64,000 nucleotides of DNA from an uncultured Clostridia bacterium (GTDB lineage Bacteria; Bacillota; Clostridia; Christensenellales; Aristaeellaceae): assembly GCA_934615235.1 (NCBI GenBank), contig CAKTTL010000001.1, positions 21,120 through 85,119 on the forward strand. Direction: 5' to 3'. Position numbers and translations under genes: made by a program. The notes below the pieces were generated by a model. The model was not told the origin of the DNA. It made no database searches and was given only the letters and a program-made list of their open reading frames with translations. This document shows, one piece after another, positions 34,568 through 42,294 of this stretch (positions are counted from its first letter, which is position 1; the number at the start of each line of letters is the position of its first letter).

Positions 34568-34618
34568 GGTTTTTTCCTCCTCAAATTTATCCGTTTACAC
34601 GGATATGTCTCGTCTGTT

Positions 34619-34647
34619 AGTATAGCATTAAAACAGGATTTGTTCAA
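34619..34647 (-). promoter_or_regulatory. Promoter of the BMP binding-protein gene with 5'-leader hairpin
   Basis: Minus strand TTGAAC (34642-34647), 17 bases, TATACT (34619-34624). In the leader, ATCCGT (34589-34594) pairs with ACGGAT (34599-34604), a small palindrome just before the ribosome site that could be an operator or affect translation. Confidence 0.78.
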
Positions 34648-34679
34648 GCATTTCATGCAATCTCCGAAACTTTTATCGT

Positions 34680-35600
34680 TCATTTTTCATTCTTTCGCAG
34701 CATTTCCTGCGCCAGCGCGTGCCGGAGGCCGCAATCTGCGACGATCAGGCGCTGCGCGCCGAAAAAACGCATCGTTTCCGCCACGATGCACGCCCCCGCG
34801 AGCATTACGTCCTCGCGTCCCCTGTGCATGCCCGGAATTTCCGCGCGCTGCAGAATCGTCAGCGACGCATAGAGCGCGACCTGCCGTTCCGCCTCGCGCC
34901 GCGTAATCTCCGCGCCGCGGATTTTTTCCGGATCATACGGAACGACCGCGCGCGCGACGGCGGCCATCGTCGTAGCCGTGCCGCCCGTCGCGACGAGCCT
35001 CGCGCCGCGCTCCATCGCAAAGCCGCTCTCGCCAATCCGGTTCGCGATTTCCTCGCGCGCTGCCCTGACGCGTTCCTCCGTCGTTTCTTTCGCGAAAAAG
35101 CGTTCCGTCACGTTTACCGCGCCGACCGGGACGCTTACGTGCCGCCGCGGCACGCCGTCGCGGCTGCAGGCAAACTCGGTGCTTCCGCCGCCGCTGTCCA
35201 TCACGACCGTCTCGCAGCCGTCCTGCGCAAGCGCGCCGCACGCCGCCGCAAAGCAAAGCCGCGCTTCCTCCTCGCCCGGCAGCACGCGGCATGTAAGACC
35301 GCAGGCGGCCTGAACCGCCTGAACAAACGCTTCCGCGTTTTTCGCCTCGCGCAGCGCCATCGTTCCCGCGCAGGCGATTTCCTCCGCCCCCGCTTCGCGC
35401 GCCATGCGCGCAAAATCCGCAACGGTCCGCGCCGTGCGCTCGATCGCCTCCTGCTGCAGCGCCCCCGTTTCACGCAGGCGTTCCCCCATGCGCGTCACGC
35501 GCGCTTCATCCCGCAGAAAGCGCAGACCGCTCTCCGCCCTTTCTGCGATCAGCAGCTTTACCGAATTCGACCCAACGTCAATCGCCGCCGCTCTTTTCAT
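34680..35600 (-). CDS. Ppx/GppA family phosphatase
   Basis: 306 residues of the ASKHA fold: opening AAAIDVGSNSVKLLIAE, phosphate loop VVMDSGGGSTEFA and VATGGTATTMAAV. Family members degrade polyphosphate or pppGpp; the short, single-domain form fits exopolyphosphatase-like proteins but the substrate cannot be read off. ATG 35600 follows GGGAGG; a more upstream frame start is inside a terminator. The ribosome site begins directly after the U-tract of the preceding terminator and I see no promoter in between, so expression may depend on read-through from the upstream lipoprotein gene. Confidence 0.9.
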   Translation of the reverse strand: MKRAAAIDVGSNSVKLLIAERAESGLRFLRDEARVTRMGERLRETGALQQEAIERTARTVADFARMAREAGAEEIACAGTMALREAKNAEAFVQAVQAACGLTCRVLPGEEEARLCFAAACGALAQDGCETVVMDSGGGSTEFACSRDGVPRRHVSVPVGAVNVTERFFAKETTEERVRAAREEIANRIGESGFAMERGARLVATGGTATTMAAVARAVVPYDPEKIRGAEITRREAERQVALYASLTILQRAEIPGMHRGREDVMLAGACIVAETMRFFGAQRLIVADCGLRHALAQEMLRKNEK

Positions 35601-35620
35601 TCGTTCCTCCCGATAAAAAA

Positions 35621-35650
35621 CCGCGCGACGGCGCAACAGCCGTCGTGCGG
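35621..35650 (-). terminator. Terminator after the orphan solute-binding lipoprotein gene
   Basis: A 12-base-pair stem with one G-U wobble (arms 35621-35632 and 35639-35650, 6-base loop), followed on the minus strand by TTTTTTATC. Next comes the ppx ribosome site without a gap. Confidence 0.9.
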
Positions 35651-35673
35651 AAAATAAAACAGATCCGTTCTGC

Positions 35674-37203
35674 TCAGCGGGCGTCCAGCTTTGCCTGCCA
35701 CAGCGCGAGGAACTCCTCCACGCCTTCGTCGCGAAGCTGCTGCTGGAAGGCTTCCCAGTTTTCGTCGTCCAGGGGCGTGATGCCCATGGCGAAATTGGCG
35801 ATCGCCGTATCCACGCACGTGCCGAGCGCCGCCTGCAGCTCGGCGATGCGCGTCTCGTCCGCCGCGCTCTGCGCGCGCGTCAGCGGCATCGGCGCAACGA
35901 GATACTGGCGAATCGCATCGATCTGCCGGCGCGAATAGTTATCTGCGGCAATCTCGCTGTTTCGTTCGAAAGCCGCGGGTTCCAGGCCGGGCGTCACCCC
36001 GTCCCCGCCGATCACGCTGCGGGCCAGCAGCTCGGACAGCGCGGTGTAATCGCTGTCCACGTTCCATTTCCAGCTGCCATCGGGCTGCAGAGAATAATCC
36101 ACGCCCTCGCGGCCGGCGTTGATCAGCCGTCCGCCCTCTTCGGTGTAGAGATAATCGACGAATTTCAGCGCTTCGGCGATATCCGTGCACGCGCTCGTTA
36201 CCGCGAAGGTGCCGCGGGAAACAGCGGGAATCAGCTCGCGGAAGGCGCGCCTGCCGTTCGCTTCCAGCGGCGCGATGGCCGTGTAGTTCGTCGTATCGGT
36301 GCTGCGCACCTGCATATACGGGGCGATCGAAATCAGCGCGCCGACCGTCTGCGGCGTTTTGCTGCTCGAGGACGACGAGGACGAGGAATTCGTCAGCTGC
36401 GAAGCCGTCTCGCGCGCCGTCTGCGTGGTTCGGAACGCGTCGCTGCTGATCAGTCCTTCGTCAAGCGCCATTTTAAGCCATTCGACGAACGCGCGGTATT
36501 CCTCCTGCTGCGGCGCGAAGCAGGCCTTGCCGTTTTCATCCATGTAGAGATTGTAATCATCCGCCACGATACCGAACGCATGCAGCAGGAATTTTGCTTC
36601 CCATGGACCGCACAGGTTGAGCGGCGTTTCGTCCTTTTTGCCGTTGCCGTTCGGATCGCCGTTTTTCATCGCGCGCAGCATGTCGGTAAATTCGTCGATG
36701 TTATTCGGCGTGGAAAGGCCGAGCGCGTCGAGAAAAGCGGTGTTCACCCACAGAACGCATTCGCGTTCCGCGCCGCAAAGCGCGGGCAGCGAGGCAATGC
36801 GTCCGTCCGGCAGCGCCACGTCCGCCAGCCATTCCGGCCGCGCTTGGAAAATCTTCCAGAGGTTGGGCGCATATTCTTCCAGATATGGCGCCAGGTCGAC
36901 CAGCACGCCCGCGTCGAGCAGTTCCTGCTCTTCCAGCGTGGAAAGATGCGCTTTGAAAAGCACGTCGGGCATTTCGCCTTCGCCGCGCAGCCAGGCCTGT
37001 TTCTGCGCCGTCCAGGCCTGCTCGTCGTGACACTCTTCAATGCTCAACGTAACGCCCGTCGCGTCCTGAACCGCGTCGAAGAAAGCGTTCTCGCTCCAGA
37101 TATTGTTTTCGCTCCGTTCCAGGCCGGCAAGCGTCAGCGCCTGCGCCTGGCATGCCGCCAGCGCGAGCACCAGCGTCAAAAGCAGGGCAATTCTCTTTTT
37201 CAC
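35674..37203 (-). CDS. Orphan extracellular solute-binding lipoprotein with poly-serine insert
   Basis: 509 residues from GTG 37203 (AGGAGG 8 bases upstream). Lipoprotein signal LVLALAACQA with C18. The mature part looks like a family 1 (LipO-type) sugar-binding protein (ENAFFDAVQDATGVTLSIEECH, MPDVLFKAHLSTL, VLWVNTAFLDALGLSTPNNIDEFTDMLRAM). A run of nine serines after Asn (in the TNSSSSSSSSSKT stretch) looks like a flexible insertion. No permease or ATPase gene adjoins it; it may use the LplBC-like permeases at 7.8-9.7 kb or others elsewhere. It has its own promoter and terminator. Confidence 0.87.
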   Translation of the reverse strand: MKKRIALLLTLVLALAACQAQALTLAGLERSENNIWSENAFFDAVQDATGVTLSIEECHDEQAWTAQKQAWLRGEGEMPDVLFKAHLSTLEEQELLDAGVLVDLAPYLEEYAPNLWKIFQARPEWLADVALPDGRIASLPALCGAERECVLWVNTAFLDALGLSTPNNIDEFTDMLRAMKNGDPNGNGKKDETPLNLCGPWEAKFLLHAFGIVADDYNLYMDENGKACFAPQQEEYRAFVEWLKMALDEGLISSDAFRTTQTARETASQLTNSSSSSSSSSKTPQTVGALISIAPYMQVRSTDTTNYTAIAPLEANGRRAFRELIPAVSRGTFAVTSACTDIAEALKFVDYLYTEEGGRLINAGREGVDYSLQPDGSWKWNVDSDYTALSELLARSVIGGDGVTPGLEPAAFERNSEIAADNYSRRQIDAIRQYLVAPMPLTRAQSAADETRIAELQAALGTCVDTAIANFAMGITPLDDENWEAFQQQLRDEGVEEFLALWQAKLDAR

Positions 37204-37232
37204 GTTCTTATCCTCCTGTTTCGTTATCGTAT

Positions 37233-37261
37233 AGTATACCATGTCCTGCCGCGCGGAGCAA
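37233..37261 (-). promoter_or_regulatory. Promoter of the orphan lipoprotein gene
   Basis: Minus strand TTGCTC (37256-37261), 17 bases, TATACT (37233-37238). It is back-to-back with the tcdA promoter; the two -35 boxes are one base apart. Confidence 0.75.
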
Positions 37262-37262
37262 C

Positions 37263-37291
37263 TTGCAATTCTGCGGCTTTTACGATAAGAT
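37263..37291 (+). promoter_or_regulatory. Promoter of tcdA
   Basis: TTGCAA (37263-37268), 17 bases, TAAGAT (37286-37291), about 28 bases before the tcdA start. Divergent from the lipoprotein promoter. Confidence 0.7.
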
Positions 37292-37318
37292 ATTCGCCGA
37301 AAGCGAGGACTTTACTAG

Positions 37319-38026
37319 ATGGACGATATGTTTACGCGCACGCGCGCCCTGCTCGGCGATGCGGCGCTTGAAAAGCTGCACAAAAGCCGCGTGGCGCTGT
37401 TTGGCGTGGGCGGCGTAGGAGGCCATTGCGCCGAGGCGCTCATCCGCACGGGCGTCGGGCATCTGCTGCTCGTGGACGGCGATACGGTTGTCGAATCCAA
37501 CCTTAACCGGCAGGCGGTGGCCTATCGCAGCACAATCGGCCGTGGAAAGGCCGAAGCGATGCGCGAACGGCTGCTGGATATCAACCCGGACGCGGATATT
37601 ACGGCGCTGCGCGCCTTTTATCTCCCCGAGGATACGCACGGCGTCTGGGACGAGCCGCTCGATCTGGCCGTCGACGCGATCGACACTGTCGCTGCGAAGG
37701 CGGATATCGCCCTGCAGGCGCAAAAACGCGGCGTTCCTGCCGTCAGCTGCATGGGCGCGGGCAATAAAGTAAATCCCTTTCTTTTTGAAGCGGCGGATAT
37801 TTACGAGACGAGCGTATGCCCGCTTTGCCGTGCCATGCGCAAGGCGTGTAAAGACCGCGGCATTGAAAAGCTGCGCGTGATTTATTCCAGGGAGCCGCGC
37901 GCTTCCCGCGGCGTGGAGGGCGACGGGCGCAACGGCCGGCCGGCTCCCGCCAGCATGATGCCCGTTACCGCGACGGCGGGTCTGCTGCTCGCTTCGGAAG
38001 CGATCCGTCTTTTGACGGGCGATTGA
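37319..38026 (+). CDS. tcdA: tRNA threonylcarbamoyladenosine dehydratase (ThiF/E1-like)
   Basis: 235 residues of the E1/ThiF superfamily. The ATP-binding loop is ALFGVGGVGGHCAEAL, followed by the adenylate-contact DGDTVVESNLNRQ, DAIDTVAAKADI and a cysteine segment TSVCPLCRAMRKAC. This pattern and length match TcdA (CsdL/YgdL), which dehydrates t6A to the cyclic ct6A form. It connects functionally with tsaD at 1549. Start ATG 37319 has a weak GAGG upstream; ATG 37328 (MFTRTRALL) is possible. Confidence 0.92.
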   Translation: MDDMFTRTRALLGDAALEKLHKSRVALFGVGGVGGHCAEALIRTGVGHLLLVDGDTVVESNLNRQAVAYRSTIGRGKAEAMRERLLDINPDADITALRAFYLPEDTHGVWDEPLDLAVDAIDTVAAKADIALQAQKRGVPAVSCMGAGNKVNPFLFEAADIYETSVCPLCRAMRKACKDRGIEKLRVIYSREPRASRGVEGDGRNGRPAPASMMPVTATAGLLLASEAIRLLTGD

Positions 38027-38043
38027 CAGGCGAGCCGCGCCGC

Positions 38044-38072
38044 TTGACGGGAAAGCCGGAATCCGTTATACT
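38044..38072 (+). promoter_or_regulatory. Promoter of degV
   Basis: TTGACG (38044-38049), 17 bases, TATACT (38067-38072), directly after the tcdA stop and about 55 bases before the DegV start. Confidence 0.8.
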
Positions 38073-38127
38073 ATGCACGTTTTATTTGCCATTTTGGCGC
38101 TATTTTAATTTATCAGGAGTATTTCGC

Positions 38128-38976
38128 ATGAACATCAGAATTTCCGCTGACAGCACCTGCGATTTATCCCCCGAGCTTGTCAGAGAAAACGGCGTCACCA
38201 TTACCCCGCTGTACATCGTCTGCGGTGAAAAGTCGCTTGTCGACGGCGTAGACATCGCGCCGGACGACGTTTTCGCCTGGACGCGCGACCACAAAAAACC
38301 CTGTTCCACCGCCGCGGTCAACGTGGCGGACTACCTGAAGGTCTTCGGTGAACTGCGCCAGGAATGCGACGCGGTGATTCATTTCACGATCAGCGCGGAA
38401 ATGTCTTCCTGCTATCTCAACGCCTGCACGGCGGCCGAGCAGATCGGCGGCGTGTACGTAATCGACAGCCGCAGCCTTTCCACCGGCATCGGACATCTCG
38501 TGCTGGACGCGTGCGAAATGGCGCGCGCGGGCATGGACGCCGAAACGATTTTCAACACCCTGCAGCAGCGCAGGGAACTGCTCGACGTCAGCTTCGTCAT
38601 CGATACGCTCGAATACCTGCGCTACGGCGGACGCTGCTCTTCCCTCGCCGCTTTCGGCGCGAACCTGCTGCATCTCAAACCGAGCATTCAGGTTTCCGGC
38701 GGCACGATGGACGTCGGCCGCAAGTATCGCGGTACGCTCAAAAAATGCCTGCTCGACTATATCAACGACAAACTCGCCGAGCCCGATACCGTCGATCCCC
38801 GCCGCATCTTCATTACCGATTCCGGTGTGGACGAGGAAATCTGGCGCGCCGTGGAGGCCGACCTGCGCGCGCGCATCCCGTTTGAAAATATCTATCATAC
38901 GCGCGCCGGCTGCACCGTCTCCGGCCATTGCGGCCCGGGAACGCTGGGCATCCTGTTCTATCGAAAAGAGAAATAA
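38128..38976 (+). CDS. DegV family fatty-acid-binding protein
   Basis: 282 residues, complete DegV domain. Starts at ATG 38128 after CAGGAG; the frame is open further upstream but without a ribosome site. Landmarks: ISADSTCDLSPELV, HFTISAEMSSCYLNA, VIDSRSLSTGIGHLVLDA and the C-terminal HTRAGCTVSGHCGPGTLGILF. DegV/FakB proteins bind a fatty acid for phosphorylation by FakA; there is no fakA here, so this may be a FakB-like carrier or another DegV member. Confidence 0.93.
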   Translation: MNIRISADSTCDLSPELVRENGVTITPLYIVCGEKSLVDGVDIAPDDVFAWTRDHKKPCSTAAVNVADYLKVFGELRQECDAVIHFTISAEMSSCYLNACTAAEQIGGVYVIDSRSLSTGIGHLVLDACEMARAGMDAETIFNTLQQRRELLDVSFVIDTLEYLRYGGRCSSLAAFGANLLHLKPSIQVSGGTMDVGRKYRGTLKKCLLDYINDKLAEPDTVDPRRIFITDSGVDEEIWRAVEADLRARIPFENIYHTRAGCTVSGHCGPGTLGILFYRKEK

Positions 38977-38983
38977 AACACGA

Positions 38984-39012
38984 AAGGGGCTTCCGCCAGC
39001 AGGAAGCCCCTT
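38984..39012. terminator. Bidirectional terminator
   Basis: AAGGGGCTTCC pairs perfectly with GGAAGCCCCTT around a 7-base loop, between the convergent ends of degV and the DUF6179 gene. Confidence 0.9.
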
Positions 39013-39015
39013 CGT

Positions 39016-40194
39016 TTATTCCGCCGTCCAATCCTGCAAAGCATCGTAAATCGCCTGCTCGGGCGGCCGGGTGAGAAACGCGTCCGTTGGGTATTGCGCG
39101 CGCAGCGCGGTAATTTCCGCTTCCGGCAGGCTGCGGACAATCTGCCGCACCTCCTGCGCGCTCAGCTCCGCGTCGCAGATCAGATCGAGCAGGTCGGCGA
39201 GAGATTCGCAGTGCGCAAGCGCAAACGCCGCGCGTTCCGTTCCTTCTTCGCGCGCCGCGATTTCCTCCAGCAGCCGCGCATAGCGGCGGTCGTCCATGCG
39301 TTCGCCGTCAACAAACGCGCCCGGCGTTTCCGCTTCAAACGCGGCCGGAATAAGATAAACCTTCTCGAGCGTTCCAAGCGAAACGGCGTGTTCCGTTTCT
39401 ACAGAAAGAACGGCGAGCGCCTGACGCGCGTAGCGCGCCGTATGCGGCGCAAGCCCCAGCTGCTCCGTCAGCTTCTGCAGCGCCTCCGCCAGAATCTCGC
39501 GGATTTCTTCCCTTTCCCTTCCCTCAAAGAGAGCGTTCAGCGCTTCGAGCTCCCCGTCGCACAGATTCAGCGCGCGCGGCGTTTTTCCTGCAAGCGTCAG
39601 CCCCAGCGCCGCGGCGAGAACCGGCCCGAACAGGTTCACCGGCGCGCTGCGATAATCGCTTCCCATCGCGCAAAGCAGCCGGTCGACGTTCGCAGGCGAA
39701 AAATGCGTAAGAAAATCGTTTTCCGCCTCAATCGCGCGCAGATAGCGTTCGATGAACACAATTCCCTCCGCTTTCGGCCTGTCCGGATAAATCGGATAGT
39801 CGGCGGTGATATGAATCCGCTGCGCGGCGAACTCCGGGTCGTAGAGCTTGAAAAAGCCGTTGATCCCTTCGCGAATTGTCAGGGCGTAAAAGTGATTCGG
39901 CGTTTGAAAGAGATTGGCGACAATCCGCTCCTGCGTCCGCCGGCAGAAGGCCATCTTGCGGCGGCACAGCGACAGCCCTTCCGCAAACGCCTGCGCCGCG
40001 CTTTCCGGCGCGTCGCCCGCCCGCATCCGCAAGCCGATCACAAACAGGATGGATTCCAGCATTTCGCGCGCTTTTTCTTCGCGCAGCGACGTGCTCTCGC
40101 CGCGCGTCCATTTACGCGCCAGTCCGGCCAGAAGAGCCAGTATTTCTTCCTGCGAATACGTTTTCGGCGCGCGCGCCAGCTCAAATCGCTCCAT
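39016..40194 (-). CDS. DUF6179-like protein
   Basis: 392 residues, cytoplasmic, largely helical, function unknown. I recognise it as DUF6179-like from its size and its neighbour, a DUF6323-like protein, a pairing seen across Clostridia. Visible segments: PKTYSQEEILALLAGLARKWT near the start, RMRAGDAPESAAQAFAEGL, FYALTIREGINGFFKLYDPEF, IHITADYPIYPDRP and a C-terminal LLDLICDAELSAQEVRQIV. No nucleotide-binding or catalytic motif is evident. ATG 40194 follows AGGAGG; it overlaps the upstream gene by 14 bases, so the two are translationally coupled and probably form a complex or act together. Confidence 0.72.
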   Translation of the reverse strand: MERFELARAPKTYSQEEILALLAGLARKWTRGESTSLREEKAREMLESILFVIGLRMRAGDAPESAAQAFAEGLSLCRRKMAFCRRTQERIVANLFQTPNHFYALTIREGINGFFKLYDPEFAAQRIHITADYPIYPDRPKAEGIVFIERYLRAIEAENDFLTHFSPANVDRLLCAMGSDYRSAPVNLFGPVLAAALGLTLAGKTPRALNLCDGELEALNALFEGREREEIREILAEALQKLTEQLGLAPHTARYARQALAVLSVETEHAVSLGTLEKVYLIPAAFEAETPGAFVDGERMDDRRYARLLEEIAAREEGTERAAFALAHCESLADLLDLICDAELSAQEVRQIVRSLPEAEITALRAQYPTDAFLTRPPEQAIYDALQDWTAE

Positions 40195-40672
40195 TGTCGC
40201 CCTCCTGTCGAATCTGCCGCGCAAGGCGCGGAAGCTCGCGTCCGCACAGCAGCTCGGTCGAACCGCCGCACGCGCCGTCGAACGCTTCGCGCATGAACTG
40301 CAGCAGCTCGCCGTCCGTCAGCGCGTCCATCGTTTCGTTTTTGAAGGCGTAGAATATTTCCGTCAGCTCCGCAAGCGTTGAGGCGAGATTCTCGCGCGTG
40401 AGGAACGGCGAATCCGCAAACGCCTGCACCAGCCGCTGCGTAATCCCGCCGCCGAACTCCACCCGTCCGCTTTTCCGCAGGCTCTCCGTTCGCGCCGTCG
40501 CGAGCATGGCGGCTTCCTCGCGCGTCAGCGCCAGGCCGTGCAGGGCAAGCGTTTCGTTGCATGCGAGAATCGCCGTTTCCTCCCGTCGCCCGTCCAGCGC
40601 CGCGTCCTGCCGCAGCAGCGCCGCAAGCGCCGTGTCCAGCGCGTTCTCTCTCGTTTCGTCTTCACGCCGCAT
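40181..40672 (-). CDS. DUF6323-like protein
   Basis: 163 residues, predicted all-helical and cytoplasmic. ATG 40672 follows GGAGGTG by 8 bases; an in-frame GTG at 40681 lies inside that site. Segments such as ETLALHGLALTREEAAMLATAR, RTESLRKSGRVEFGGGI and IFYAFKNETMDALTDGELLQFM recall DUF6323. Function unknown. First gene of a two-gene operon with a consensus promoter and a terminator of its own, which implies steady expression. The coupling with DUF6179 is the best clue to function. Confidence 0.7.
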   Translation of the reverse strand: MRREDETRENALDTALAALLRQDAALDGRREETAILACNETLALHGLALTREEAAMLATARTESLRKSGRVEFGGGITQRLVQAFADSPFLTRENLASTLAELTEIFYAFKNETMDALTDGELLQFMREAFDGACGGSTELLCGRELPRLARQIRQEGDNGAI

Positions 40673-40710
40673 GATTTTCACACCTCCGCTTTTGTTTTAC
40701 AGGGGCGGCT

Positions 40711-40739
40711 AGTATACATGCGCCGGCGTCATCTGTCAA
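40711..40739 (-). promoter_or_regulatory. Strong promoter of the DUF6323-DUF6179 operon
   Basis: Minus strand TTGACA (40734-40739), 17 bases, TATACT (40711-40716). Near-consensus sigma-A promoter about 40 bases before the start codon. Confidence 0.88.
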
Positions 40740-40749
40740 GGAAAAAATG

Positions 40750-40773
40750 ACCGCCGCATTTTCCTGCGGCGGT
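40750..40773 (-). terminator. Terminator of the PF06541 gene
   Basis: ACCGCCGC (40750-40757) pairs with GCGGCGGT (40766-40773), with a T-run on the minus strand beyond (complement of the As at 40742-40747). Confidence 0.88.
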
Positions 40774-40783
40774 CTGAATCGCG

Positions 40784-41581
40784 TTACTTTTTCAGTTTTT
40801 TCTGTTCCCTGATTCTTTTCAGCTCTTCGTGAATGCGCGCTTCGCGCTGTTCGATTTCCTCGCGCATTCCGTTTTCCTTGCGGCGGATTTCGGCGCGCAT
40901 TTCTTCGCTGCGCTTGCGCAGCTTTTGAATCAGATCGCTGTTATAAATCCGCGCATACGGGAAGGCAAGCAGCAGACGGCGAACCAGCGCACCCTGCTCG
41001 GCCAGCTTTTCGCGCACAACGCGGGTAATCGCTTCGGTGCTGTCGCCCTTGGCGTCCTCCGCCGTCTTGCGAACTTTTCCGAGAATCGTCGTGGAAACCG
41101 CAACGTCTGTGAGAATCAGCGCCAGCAGCGTGCCGCAGACAACATGCTTCACCGTTACGGGAATCCCCGCAAACAGCCCGAACAGGAAGGGCTTAACCAC
41201 ATAGATCATCGCAAGCCCAAGCAGACCGAAGGGAATCAGCGTGTTTGCGCAGACGCGGCCGTTGATGTTGAAACGCCGCCTGCTGTAATCCCACCAACGG
41301 GCATGGAAGAGTTTTTCCATCACGTAGCTGGTCAGATATTCAAGCGTGCCGCAAACGACCATCGCCATCACGAACACCAACACCGGCTGCCCGGCGCTGG
41401 GCGAAAGGAGCGCGGTGATGAGCACGGAACCGAAGCCGTAAATCGGACAATACGGGCCGATGAGCATGCCACGGTTGATGAACCGTTTGAATTCAAAGAG
41501 CTTGCAGGTGACTTCCATCATCCATCCAAGCACGGCGCTGATGAAAAAAAGCAGAAAATAATTCTCCAGGCTGGCGAGCAT
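40784..41581 (-). CDS. PF06541 putative ABC-type membrane protein with coiled-coil tail
   Basis: 265 residues. The first 165 form about five membrane segments with the PF06541 (ABC_trans_CmpB, 'putative ABC transporter permease') landmarks: FISAVLGWMMEVTCKL, NRGMLIGPYCPIYGFG and ARWWDYSRRRFNINGRV. The C-terminal 100 residues are highly charged and predicted coiled coil (EEMRAEIRRKENGMREEIEQ). True function is not established, and no ATPase gene is nearby, so the transporter label is weak. It has its own promoter overlapping the upstream gene's end. Confidence 0.82.
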   Translation of the reverse strand: MLASLENYFLLFFISAVLGWMMEVTCKLFEFKRFINRGMLIGPYCPIYGFGSVLITALLSPSAGQPVLVFVMAMVVCGTLEYLTSYVMEKLFHARWWDYSRRRFNINGRVCANTLIPFGLLGLAMIYVVKPFLFGLFAGIPVTVKHVVCGTLLALILTDVAVSTTILGKVRKTAEDAKGDSTEAITRVVREKLAEQGALVRRLLLAFPYARIYNSDLIQKLRKRSEEMRAEIRRKENGMREEIEQREARIHEELKRIREQKKLKK

Positions 41582-41615
41582 AAAAGGACACTCTCCCCTT
41601 TTGTGATGTGATGAG

Positions 41616-41645
41616 ATTATAACATATCCTCCGCGCGTATGGCAA
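41616..41645 (-). promoter_or_regulatory. Promoter of the PF06541 gene
   Basis: Minus strand TTGCCA (41640-41645), 18 bases, TATAAT (41616-41621). The -10 overlaps the stop codon of the upstream methyltransferase gene. Confidence 0.72.
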
Positions 41646-42294
41646 GGAACATCCGCTCCTGCAGCTGGTATTCCGGAAAATAAACTTCCCGTTTCTCAAC
41701 GACCCGCAGCGTTTCCAAAATGATCCTGCGCCATGCGTCGTCCGTGTTGTTCCAAAGGAGCATTCCGTCGTCGAACAGGTTCCCCTCGATCACGCGGAGA
41801 TTCCATTCGCGGATCTGCTTCTCCGTTCGATAAGGGTTCAGCTTTATCAGCGCGCGCCCTCCCGGCTTCAAAACGCGCGCCGCATGCCGCAGCGCCGTCC
41901 GTGCGTCGTCCGGATAGAGGTTATCGAGAATATTCATCAGCAGCAGCGAATCGAACGATCGGTCCTTGATTTTCTCCAGCGCCTCAACGCCGCCCAGGGT
42001 AAACGCATACTCGCCGCAGGGCATCTTTTCGGCGCGCATAAGCGCGCTTTCAATCCCCCTGCGCGACAGGTCGATTCCAACGTGCCGCCGCGTACCGCGC
42101 AGCGCGCAAAAGAAAAGCGCGACTCCGTTTCCGCACCCGAAATCGAGCACGCTCTGCGCGCCCTCCGTCAGCCAGTCGAGCCCTGCGTCGAGCGACGCGT
42201 TTCCCGTCGACGCGACGCTCGGGACGTTCGCCGCCTCCGCGGCGAAAATTTCATCATACTGACGGATGCAGCGGTCATAGCGGCTGCCGGGCAT
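41617..42294 (-). CDS. Class I SAM-dependent methyltransferase
   Basis: 225 residues with the Rossmann-type SAM fold: motif I VLDFGCGNGVALFF, an acidic end of strand 2 (HVGIDLSRRGIESA), FDSLLLMNILDNL and a post-motif VLKPGGRALIKLNPY. Substrate not predictable; small-molecule methyltransferases of the Methyltransf_11/25 type look like this. ATG 42294 has AGGAG 8 bases before it and overlaps the NUDIX gene by 20 bases; ATG 42315 is a weaker alternative. Confidence 0.85.
   Translation of the reverse strand: MPGSRYDRCIRQYDEIFAAEAANVPSVASTGNASLDAGLDWLTEGAQSVLDFGCGNGVALFFCALRGTRRHVGIDLSRRGIESALMRAEKMPCGEYAFTLGGVEALEKIKDRSFDSLLLMNILDNLYPDDARTALRHAARVLKPGGRALIKLNPYRTEKQIREWNLRVIEGNLFDDGMLLWNNTDDAWRRIILETLRVVEKREVYFPEYQLQERMFLAIRAEDML

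Noticed and set aside
36363..36400. Serine-run DNA as a microsatellite or frameshift hotspot
   Set aside because: The codons are mixed (TCC, TCG, AGC), so it is not a simple slip-prone repeat; it is kept as a protein feature only.
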